The position numbers and the translations under genes are program-made. A DNA stretch of 64,000 bases from Opisthocomus hoazin (taxonomy: Eukaryota > Chordata > Aves > Opisthocomiformes > Opisthocomidae): positions 67,237,300 through 67,301,299 of the forward strand of contig NC_134415.1 of NCBI RefSeq assembly GCF_030867145.1, given 5' to 3'. Below the pieces are notes generated by a model. It made no database searches. It was not told where the DNA came from and saw nothing but the letters and a program-made list of their open reading frames with translations. The first letter of the stretch is position 1; every line of letters starts with the position of its first letter. Of the stretch, positions 14,701-26,700 are shown one piece after another.

Positions 14701-17700
14701 TTGTTCCACAGGACCATTATCTCTGGTGAAGTGGTGCACTGTCAAGTGAGTCTAGCGTACCATTTCGTGCAGGCTTTCATATGATAATCAAGACTGCTTA
14801 TCATTAGCCGGATTTGCCTTTCTTACTTTGAAGGTCAAGTGTTACACTTAAGCATTCAGTAAATAATAGTGGCATTTGATAATCGCATCAAAGACAATGA
14901 AACATTTTACATTCATTTTCCTTGACCACCTTCTTGGAGACAAGATCATTGTGACACTGAAATCTGTGAAAAAGTTTATAGGCAATATGTCAAGCTTCAT
15001 AAAATCCAGTTTCCTTTGGGAGAGCGAGCTGGGAGGAATTTTTCACAGGGGAGCTGATTTTGGGCCAGCTTTGTGCAAAAGCTAGAACTGTCAGTAGGAC
15101 TTCAAATGCAAAGACAGTATTTAATTTTACTTGTAAAGATCATCAGACTAGAGCATGTATTATAAAGTATGAAAAAATAATTATGCCAGAAAGGTAAAAA
15201 TGTGCAGTCACATAACTTACTGGTGCTGCCGAGGAAGGCGGAGACTGGCAGCCAACGTGTAGAGAGGACGGCCCGATGGTACGTCAGTGCATGGGGTCCA
15301 GAGACTGTGTCTCCCCATGGCATCTGCGTTTCCGTGCCATACTGAGCTCTGGGAAGAAAGCAAGGGGAAGGGGACACAGGAGGGCACCCAGCTTCTTTAT
15401 TTTACTTTATTGTTTTCGTTATCAGGTTTATTTCTTGCTAATGCTGAATCACAGATGGGCTTCTTTTGAAATGTATGGACTTTTGTCAGAGACAAAATCT
15501 GTCTTAAAAAGGACGTGCAGCAAATAGTCTGCAGCAAATGTACAAAGTGTCGGGAGAAGCTTCTGTTGGTCTTTTGAAAGATCAGCTTAGCCACCCTCAA
15601 AGCTGACTTTCTAATGACGCACAGAAATCAGACCTTCTGACTCAACAATTCTTGAACTTCCTCATGATGCAGATAATGTCTTCGTACGAGGAGAGTCTCA
15701 CAAATAAATATCCAAAAGTTAGTCTCCGTACTTGTTTTAAACACATCAGGCTCTCACAGTGAAAAGGAAGCCTTTGAAAATCAGCCCTAAGTTAGAAAAC
15801 TGTTAGGAGTGAAGCAGAACTAAAAGACACTTTGTGGTGGGGGGACCCAGAGCCTTCACACCTCCCACCAGCAGCAGCCAAAGCAAAGCATGAGCTGCAG
15901 TGGCCAGTGAGGGACTTAAAAAAGTGGATCATTGCAGGCATCTCACCAAATAAGTCACCATTGTAATAGGTTGCTTATCCTTTCCACTGGGAGTTTTCTA
16001 AAGCATACACACAACTCTAGCTTGCAAGAGAAGTGGCTTAAATTGCCCGCAATTGCTGCATCCCAACAACTCTTTTCTGTTGTGCAGCCCCTTAAGGACC
16101 AACACTTGCCCTTGGATACTGGAAACACAGTTTCATTTACCCACCCAGCTGTGTAATATCTCCTCTCCATACTTTTTAGAAGTGAAATATGTGATAATCT
16201 GAACTAATTCATGCACAATTTCCTTGTGAATTAGAACCTCTGGCTTCTGCAGTCATTCCTCTGCAAATGCCTCAGAGGATTATCCTGGATTCAATATTCT
16301 GAACAAATAAACACCTACAAACAGGACTACACATTTCAGGTTTTAATTAAAACGCCATTTTTTTTGGATGACAGTACGTGATTTATTAGAATAAGCACAT
16401 TCTCCCTTGAAAGCTTCTTTTAATTGTTTCTTTTTCTCTCTTTTTTTTGTTTCCTTTCTGCTTGCCCTGCAAGTTGTTCTGTCTTGATGGGATGGTACAA
16501 ATGTCTATATAACAAAAGATGGGAGAGAGACACAGTGGCTGTGAAATCCAGTTGCAAACAGAATTGTCATCTCATTCATCAGTTCAGATCAACTTCAATT
16601 AAGGGACCTCAGAAGAGGTGCAGGCTGTTACACACCTGCCTGCAGTAAATCTATGATGCATCCTACTGATATATTTGATGCTGAGTATTGTTGTTGGGCA
16701 AGATGGGCCACAAATCCCATTAACTAAGACAATTCTACCACTCCTAGATCCTTATACACCTATCACTTCTTGCCCAGCAATCCTTCAGATGGGAATCACT
16801 GTCTGTAAGAAAGCTCTTCTTGTTTGTGACAATTCTTTCAAGCTGAAAATTGACAGTAATTGAAGATCACTGAAAACAGATTTAAGAATATATTGAACAA
16901 CTTGCACGAAACAGGAAAAGCGATAACAGGCATTACATATTTGTCAGGTTCATGGAGATAAAAATTACAATAGTAAAAAAGAAAAAAACATTAAAGTGCG
17001 GGCTCACAGCAGTGAGAAGGTTAGGGGAGGAAGGACAGCTGGGGAGAATCAGAGGTGAGGTACGTCTTGCTGGTCTACTTGTCAAGTGGCCCAGAAAACA
17101 GGGGAAGGAGGTAATGCATTGGTTTCAGCCTCTTCCCCCAAAAATCTTCTGTTGGTCTAACATAAACTGGAGGAGGCACAAGTGAAGGGTGATTTCCACT
17201 GTTCACTGCAAGGTTCCTTCAAAAAGCACACGTGAGGGTTCAGCCTGTCTATTAGATAGTGATGTAAACAGTACAAACACTGGACAACAATTTTATGTAG
17301 TCTGATACAGCCTCAGAGATAAAAGCTTTAAATCCCACTAGTCTTAACACAAGTTACTTCAAGGAGTCAGCCTGAAGGATTAACCATTAGAAACAGAAAT
17401 GTAGTATACCAGAAGGAGAGAAAAAGAATTTAAGATCTGCCACACCTCATCAGCTCCATACGGATCGTCGATGGCATCAGGTACCTTGCAACCAGTGGTC
17501 ATAAAGCTGCTCGGAGAGAAGCGCCTCGGAAGCTGTAGAATGAGGCACATATTGCCTTCACCCACAGAGTTCAGGATACAGCCAGGGGCATGAGATTAGC
17601 TGAGGCTTCTCCCGACTCCCCTGTCTCCCAGCAGTAGAGCAATTCTACTCCTTTTAATACATGTACACAGGGTTTGACTTGACCCTTGGCAGGCTGGCAC

Positions 17701-20700
17701 TCTGCGGGCAGCTCACAGGCTCTGCAAAGCAATATAGCCACTCATTTGCTCCACATCTGCCAGTTAGTAATTTTGAGCAGCCACTTCATTCTCATATTGT
17801 GGGGCAGAGCCAGAGAGACAAATGGCTTTCATTGAGCAGAGTCATTGATTTTTAACGCCAGTCACAATCATCTGCTTTGGCCTCTTGCACAAAACCACGG
17901 GCAGAGTTTCAGTCCACTTCTCTTGCCTCGTATCTCTTTTACCTGCTTTGGAAAAGGACAAACTCTCTGTCACCTTCTTTTCTTTCCAGTCTAAATATCC
18001 CTTGCTTTTGCCAGCCCCTCCAAATCTCCTTCACTGGAGCTGCTATGAAAGCCTTTACAGTGGTTGTGTTGTGTGGGTGCTGGGACCAGTGCCAGGACAG
18101 TGCTGGTGCATTACAGCAGCAGGTCCCCCCCACCCCAAATCCCAGCCCTGTCCCTGTGCTGCATGACCTCAGGGGTGGACACCTCATCACCCTGCACACC
18201 GTAAAGGCTTGTGCCATCCCCTGCCCTTTGAAATCAAGGCCAACAAGCTCCAAAGCCAGCCTTTTGTGAGAAGTAGCTGGCCATCTGGCTATTTGTGTTA
18301 GTACTCAGCAGAGCCAGAAACCAGGTAACTGAAAAACCTGTGGGGTTTCATAAGCCTGGGAAAAAAATTTGGTCTTGGTAAAGCCAGTCTTTGGCCATGT
18401 CCTTCGAATTCCTTCCTCTCGTGGCAGCTTCGCAGTGGCTTGATTGCATCCTTCCCCAACGCTGGCTGTTTGTTACATGTTCTTAGATGGTCTGCCGGGA
18501 TTGCTGGTGGGATAATCCCTTCCTTATCTTCCCTTGCACCTCTTGTTGCTAGCAACCCAATTCTCCCTTTCAAAGTCTTACATACTTCTGCCTACTTCCT
18601 TCCTAAGCTGTAAGTCCACTTAATCTCTTTCCAAAGTTTATACGTCAGAAACTTGAATTCTTTCAAGTATTGCAATGGCCGCTTTCTAAATCTCACCATA
18701 AAGAACTTGATCTCACACAATACAGGTATAGGAAGGAAAAAATGCTAAGCAGCAAATGAATACCGAGGGAATCTAATACTTCATTAATGAGAGCTGCTGA
18801 GCAGCTTCCAATTTGTTTCTGCCTCCTGGCAGGAAGAAGGTCAAAACAAGGACATTTTTCATTCATGTACCTCACTTGCACGTTGAGTACCTTCGAGCCC
18901 ACAGTATTTCCCAGATGTTCTCAGATGTTTCAGCTTCGCTGGTGTAAGTCTGTTAATTTTTTAAATCTATTTTTTATTTACTGCATAGTTATAAAGTAAG
19001 GAAGTAATGAAGAAATCACATGAGGGTTTGAGACATCTTTTTGCTTATGGCTCATGTATAAAGCTCATTAAGTTGGCCATGTTAGCTCAAACAAAAGGGC
19101 CACTCAGTCAGTCTGTTGCCCTGCCTCCAACAATAGCCAGTAGCAGATGCTGATGGAAAATAGATAAGAGAAGGCCCATGCAGCATGTGCAGCGTGTCCT
19201 TCTGCCCAGCTGTAGCTTCGGGAACTTCAAGAAAAATGTCAGGGATTTAGTTTTACTGTTGCGAACAATAGTTCTTTGTGGATCTTTTTCCACACATACA
19301 GTGAAATAATGTTTTAACACCCAGCATTTAGTCATTTTAACCCACTAATACTTTTCACACCTGAAGCAACTTGTGAAAGTGAGTTCCATAGTTGAAATAT
19401 GCAGTCTGAAAAAGCACATCCTCCTACCTGTCCCTTATAACTTCACTTGAATTCGCTTGGTTTGTGCCTGTAAAAATGTAATGAAAACCTCTCCTCTGTT
19501 GTCTCCACAATGTTATAAACTTCAGCTTGTGTTTCCCTATGCTGTACATTATCTAAGCTGAAGAGGCCTCATCTGTTTAGCTGCTCTTCGCAGAGCCTGT
19601 TACACACTTTTCCCTGTGGCTCATCTAGCTCCGAGCTGACCCAATCTGCATGCAACTTGTCGAATATGGGGACACAACGGGCATGCTCAGTGGCACACCC
19701 AGTGTCCCCTTCCTAATAACTGCTGAGCCTCTGTGTGGATCCATGACCTCTGTGTCGTGGGAGCTGATGCCATCCCTGAACTGCCTGCAGAGGCTCCTGT
19801 ACCTCTGCCCCGAGCAGTGCTGGCACGCTGGTGTGGGTACCGGTGCTGGTTTTCTCAGTACGTGTTACTTTGCATGTGTTCATAAGGAATTTTATGGATC
19901 ATTTTTTCAAAGTACTCAATACTTTGAGATCCTTTTGCTATCCTTTAGGATCCTTCTTCATTTTGTGGTACTCTGAATAGTTTTGTACCATCAGTAAGTT
20001 TTGCACATCCATTCACCTCCCTTTCCTGAGAGATATGGAATATACTGAGAAGACCTCTAGTAATCTCCTTCCACTGTGAAAACTGGCCTTGTCCTTTTGT
20101 TTCCTATTATAAACAGCTATTTATCTACATGAATACCTTCTCTTCTACCCCATGACACTTCACCAAAGCTCTATGAAACTGAAAAGCACAGTGGCTCATT
20201 CATTTTGATCCTCATGTTCCTCAACCCTTTCAAAGAGATATGGCTTTCCTCAGCAAAACCTAGACAACTCTTCCTCACGACACTGTACGTATCCTCCTTT
20301 CCTTCTTCCAGCTGAGATTACTTAGCTTTTTCCTAGCTCCAGCCAGCAGCTCAGTACAGAAGTCTACCAGGGTGACCCCTTCCTGCATCCCCATGGAATG
20401 TTTTCTTCAATGCTGGCATGTGTCACCTCCTCCATCCCTAGTCTCTCATCCTCTCAGCCAGCAGACTCTAAAAATACTTAGCTGCCTGATTATGGCATTG
20501 CAAGAAACTTTTCAGCAATTGTACTGTGTTTTCTTTGTTTGGACACAGCGTGCACCTTTACGAAGGCATATTTTGATGTCTAGCAGCTTCATTCAGTTGT
20601 TTAACTGTGCTGAGCTATTTCTTTTAATTTTATGTGGCTGTATGTGTATTTCAAGACTCTAATCAGATAATTTAAACATTCTCCATAACACCGCTAAAGC

Positions 20701-23700
20701 ATTTACTCTGACTGTCCTTTTAAATTATTTATAGAAGGCAGGCTTGTTCTAATATTGTTCTCCCTTTGAAACCAAATGTGGCAGGCTCTTGACTCTTCCA
20801 TTTCTACAAGAATATTGAATTTGAAATGTTATAACCAATATAACAGAGCATCTTTGTGACAGTTACATCCTGAACTACACTTGCTCAGGACTGAAAAAAG
20901 ATTTGCTTTTTTTTCTCTCATGAAGTATCAGGCAAAGTGCTAAAAGAAACCATCACCTACGATATCTAAAATGTAGTCCCACCACTGCGCTCCATTATGC
21001 AGTTTATTCAGCCTTAATGGGAGCAGCTGAAATCTTCCATTATTATTCCATTTTCTGCCTTCAGAACCTCTGTGACTGTTAGGAGGTGAATGTCACCACC
21101 CTGCTCTAGGGGTTGCTTGTATTCTTGAATCCTCTGCTCTTCCCACTTGGGCAAGGAATGTCGGGGCATCGAGTTTCTGTGACGTTTAATGAAACGGTTA
21201 AGCTTTCTGACCCAATGCAATATTTTCTTCTTCATTTGCAGTGGGTGTTCTTTTCTCTAGATTATACTGTAATAAAACATCGTCCAACTGTACAATTTTT
21301 CTTAACTGCTATCAACATGCAACGCGCTGCAGGTCAGCAAAGGTGAGTTGGTACCTGCAGCCACTGCATGAACAAATCCAGCAGGTGCTGAATCTCGCCG
21401 AGTGACTCGTGCTGAGCCCTCAGCCTCAGCTCTCACCCTCATTGGGCCTGGAGAGCACCAGCTCTTTTCCCATTCTTTCCACAAACACCAGCCATGGGTG
21501 GCCAGAGCAGACACTGCAAACAATAGTGTCTGCACTGTTGTCACTATCACAGCAACCTTTACAAATAATGTTATTTTACAAAGCAGGTGGAGAGGTGGTG
21601 GTGGGTATCATCTTTTCAAGGATAGACTGATTTCCCCTGTAAAATGCCGCTGCTCAGGCTGGTGAAGGCAGAGCAAGTATTTGACTTTGCGGCGACTTTG
21701 GGAGCGCACAGGTTAAGTTTCTGCAGCGCTGCGTGCACACAGCGCACGAGGTAGCAGCAGTCATTCTGAATGGGAGCCCAAACCTAGTTATTGGCTTCCC
21801 AAGAGAAACCCACATCCCCGCCGTACCTACAGCAGCTGCTGCTTTTTGGCAAAGGTACAAATAGTAAAAACAATCCCAGAGAGGTGCTAAAAGCAAAGAA
21901 TCGATCGTTATCGCTGCCTCAGCTTGGGGAAAGGGATAAACAGACTGTAATAAGTGTCAGATTTCTACAACTGCTCTTTCTCCACAGGGAATAAGCCTAT
22001 CCACTCCTCGCCAGCTAAGCTGAGGTCAGGGCCATGCCAGAGGAAGCAGCAGCCATTAGCAGACATGAAGAACGGATCTGGTGTGTCGGTGGGATCTGTC
22101 TGAACTAAATAACTGGTTGAAATAAGAGCAGCTAATCACTAATGCAGATGATGCCGATCCTCGAGTATTTCGGTTTCTTAACAGGAAACAGTATGTTAAA
22201 AACCTCTAGACAAATTGCAGTTAGCCTGAAAGGGCCAGTCTGTCCCTGGAAAAATACATGGTATCGGAGCTGCTGCAGAGCCACACATTTCAGCCTTGGC
22301 ATGAGCTGTCCCCCAGTGCCTGAAACGCTGCCGAAGCTCATCTCGCTCAGGGCTCATCCAGCCTGGCAGGCTGCCATGGCAGGGCATGGGACTTGGTCCT
22401 CCTCGCTCGGTGCCTCTCTGAGCAGTCACTGCCAGTTTCTCAAATGCAAGAAGATTCTAGAATAAGCAAACACAGACCAAAGTACCCACAGAAAAAGTTT
22501 ATTGCTGGAGGTAGGTTTATGCCTAGCAGAAAGAGGGTTTGATTCTTTCAAACTTTATTTTAATCCTGTCTAATGTGACTATGAATATCTCCTTTCCCAG
22601 TCTTGGTGTATAACCATTTTTCCAGCCGAGCTCGGCTGCTGGCTGCCAGCTCTCGCATGGAGATGAACTCCATGGGCTGTGCACGTGGCGCTCAGAAGGG
22701 CTCCTTTGCCCCTCACTAACTTGCTCGTTTGCGTTTCAGCTAGCAATCCCTGTCGTGACACGTGATATCAGCTGTGCCTAACGATACAGGTTTCAACAGC
22801 CCTGATGATGTCAGGGAGAGGCAAAATACCCACGCGATGCCACGGCCTGGTTTTGCTCAGGCGCAGGGCTCGCTGGTCTGGCAGGGAAAAAACACCTGCT
22901 TGAGAAGCCAGTTCTCCTCTTCTTTGCTCCTTGCTCGCGTGTAGAGACCCCACAGAGCATGGCCAGAGCATTTCTTTCAAGCAATGTTTGTCTTGTCAGC
23001 AGCGAGTGCACTAAACTTTGCTGTGATCCAAGTCAGGAAAAGAAGAAAAAAAGCCTCTCCGCAGCTGCTGCTAGATGTTGGCGGCTGTGTTATGACTGTG
23101 TGCCACTTGACTATGCGTAAGTGTTAGGCCATTACACAGTGTGGTCTTGATTTTCCAGAATAAAATCACCACTCTGGCAGGTGGCCTGGCAGAGTGGTGA
23201 TTTTATTCTGGAGAATCAAGCTCTTTATATTTTTCCTTAAAAATAAATAAAAAACCTGGGCCAGCTCCAGAAAACATTAAATTCAAATCTATGGTAGAAA
23301 GAAGTCTAGAGTTTGCTCGAATCTGCTGTCCACTCAAGGCTCAGAGGTTTTATTTCCCCTTTCAGTTGGTCCTTTCTAATCTCCTTCCACAGCACTTTTT
23401 CTTTTCTACCTTTACCAGTACTGTCACACAGGAATCCTAGAAGCATCCGAAGGGATATTGCAGAGTGACACACACTCACACATACAGGAGCCTATTTAAA
23501 AAATGTAACTTTAAGACTGCCCAGTGCAAGTGACCTGAGGAACCTCCCATCTGTCATTTTGCAGAAACAGCATCACACAGGAGCAATTTATAATGGCCAC
23601 GTCCAAGGGTCTGAAGACACAGTTCATCCACGTGTACCTCTCTGCTCTTGTGCTGGTCATCTGCTAGCCTACAACCTCTCCACGCAGCAACCTCTTGCTA

Positions 23701-26700
23701 ATGCATCTTGCTTATGAACAAAAGGAGGGTGGAGGGGTTTTTTTTCTTTTTTGGTTTTCTAATAACCAGGGATGGTGCAGAAACATGGTGTCTTTTTTCC
23801 TGTTTTTTTCTTCACTGTTGTTATCAAGGTGGTTACACAGCCAGCTTTTCATGTCCAAATTTGTTTTTGAGGGCTAGCAACACCAGTATTTGGATCACCT
23901 GTGGTATGGTGTGGTAGGAAGGAGCCAAAAATTAGGCCCTCTCTCTTAATTTGTACCTCAGCAATTTCATTTATATGGAGCAGAGAGCTGGAACAGCAAA
24001 CCTGTTTCAGTGTGGCAGGTTGATTTATAAGGTGACATAAACACACCGTGCTGCTCCAAGGCTGAAGATTACTTTGGTTTGCTGCCCCAGTTCCATTAGC
24101 GTTACGTCACTTGAGAGTTATTTGGTCAGAGCTCCCTTTGGTACACAGATGTGCAGCCAGAGCTCGCTTCCCCAGTCCTGCATGCGCCGGGGCTGCCCGT
24201 TGGGACCACCCGCGCTCATGGGGCAGGGTCCGTGCCCTGGGGTGATGCCCACTGCAGCCCATGCTGCTTGCAGAGCATGGGTGGTCACCTGAGGCTTGGG
24301 CCCACACAAGCCTCATGGCCTTGAAAATCACCTTATTTTTTCAGGTGGCCTCACCTGAATTCATAGACTACCTAAATTTACAGCAAGGAAAGCCATCCTT
24401 TTGAAGACATCTTTTTTTTTTTTCTTTTTTTTCCCCTTCTATTTCAGTGTCCTGGCTGGTCCTGAGCGAAATTTTCCCTGGTGGGATCAGAGGACGGGCC
24501 ATGGCTTTGACATCTAGCATGAATTGGGGTATCAATCTCCTCATCTCCTTGACATTTTTGACGGTAACTGGTAAGATTTCTCTGTGTCCTTCCAGGCTGA
24601 TGTTCTCCTAGTGGGAAAAATGAATCTTTCCTATACAAACAACACTGCTAAAACTGCAGCCATGATGCCTGAGCAGCCAAATTCAGATCTCTGTTTTGGT
24701 GCTCTTTGTTAGCGTCACTTCACCATTTCCACCACATCTTTCTAAGTTTGTGCTAATAATTACAGCCTCACAGTGCTGCACCGTTGCCTTAGTAGGTTGA
24801 AAATTTATAATATTTAGGGTTTAGCCCTGCATCTTCTCAAGTCAATGGAAGATCTGTAGATCAGACTGCAGCTTTTCTGATCAAACATTTTTAAAGACAA
24901 TCCCATTGAAATCATTCCTTTTCACAGGAATGTCCTGGCTTAATTTCCTTTAGAAAAAGGTGCCTTTGTAAGGTAAAAATGTTTCATGTTTTAATGAGAC
25001 AAAGTACACTACCATATAGTGACTTACCACATGATGATAAACAAGGGAAAAGGTTAAATGTTGATGTTCAAATTAACTGATAGGCAAACTTTTTTTTTCT
25101 AATTTCATTTCATAAGGAATTTTGTAAATTTTAGTTTTCGGTCTCATTCTGAGCAAAATATGTGCTAAAAATCAAAATATATAGGGGAACAGAAATTCCA
25201 GGTTTCCTTTAACTCTTCATTGCTCTCCACCGGACGCAGGCAATCAACCCACAAAAAGCTGAGGTGGTTTTCATCCTGTTAGACGCATTTTGAGATGGAT
25301 TTGAAAATGAGCGTGATCTGTGACTAAAATGGGTTTCACATTGGTGTTTTCTTTTCTTAAAACAAAAAGAGAGAGAAAAAAACCCCTGAGTACAACTAGG
25401 AAAAATATGCCAGGTCAAACTCATTTAGTTAGACCAAGGGTCCTGCTCAGAAGCAGATCACCCAGTTGCCCCCACTCACCGCACTTTGGTTTGCATCACA
25501 GAACTGCACTCCTGAACTACACAAACTTTTGGACAGAACCAAACCAGAAAACGCACAGTGAATGCACTCCAGCTATCAACACTTCCTCAGTCCTTGGACC
25601 AGACTAGAGCTATTCCTAAGGAAATGTCACCGAAAACAGACAGTGCAGACCTCAGGTCTTCAGCATCAACGGTTTCACCTGAAGGCCCCCTCCTGTCGTG
25701 CAGCTTTACTTGTTAATGCACATCTAGCCATCATTCTGGGCTCAGTTTCAAAGAACGCAAAGCTGCAGTAACTCTGTTGGTGTAGCTGGGTCTCATCTGG
25801 ATTTATGAAGGTGTAACTACAAGCAAATATTCATTCCTAGTCGACAGTAGAAAGGCAGAACTGGAAATTCTGTCTTCAGATGAATACATGTGGAGGTCAC
25901 AGTGGCCACCAACACCTGCACCTAGGTATCTGATGAAAAAGATAGCAGCTGGATTAGCAGGTTCGGCTGCAATTTTTAGCTCATGACACAACTGAAAATG
26001 TCTCAACTGACTGGCTTAGTTTTAGCAGGGGAAAGGACTAAGGGGGCTGCAGCAGCCCATTGGGCTTGTACATACTTTACTTTCCAGGGGCTGCAGAGTG
26101 CGTCCTTCAGCCTGAGGACTTACCTGCCCCTGGATTGTAGGCTCAGAAAACCACTAGCTCTTGGCTGGCCCCTTGGGAGTTCACTCCTGGATCCCTCGCT
26201 GGTGCAGGACCCGTGGCTTGCAGTGGAAATGCTGGGAACTGACCGTAGGGGAGGATTAACTGGAGACGACTGCAGGAGTGTGAAAAATGCTTGGGTTTGT
26301 TCCGTGAAAGAATGTGCAGCAAAAGCAGACACAGGTAGAAATTCTAGGCACTTGTGACCCCTGGTGCCTTTGCACAAACCGGTAACAACAGCTGCTCAAG
26401 GTTTTCGTCCAAAGTGACCACAAGCAAAACAAATAAATAAGTTCACACTAAATGGGTCAGTATGGGCTCATCAATTTTCTTTCATAAGGAGTAACAGAAA
26501 AAGAAAACCCACTCCTGTTTTTCAAATTACAGCTAGGTACAAATAAGTAAGCTAAGAATAACAGCCTAGCTTCTTTCTGACTTGTCCTGTGCATTAGGGG
26601 CTGTATCCTATAAAAATACAGTAGCAGAAAAAAGAATGTAGTATTTGAAAATTAAAAAAAAGACATGTTTTCTTCCTTTGTAGAGCTCATTGGCTTGTCC

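Larger units (their letters stand above)
5781..24447 (+). other. SLC2A12: SLC2A12 intron 2 (18.7 kb)
   Basis: The intron runs from GTAAGT at 5781 to a long pyrimidine tract and TTTCAG ending at 24447. Contents I can support: a 20-bp-period duplication at 7571-7602, a CR1 3' stub with a 65-bp CTATT microsatellite at about 12155-12280, an old antisense CR1-like remnant at about 19390-20290, and a near-perfect hairpin at 23146-23220. No coding exon with family similarity was found. The many short open frames look random. Confidence 0.8.
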
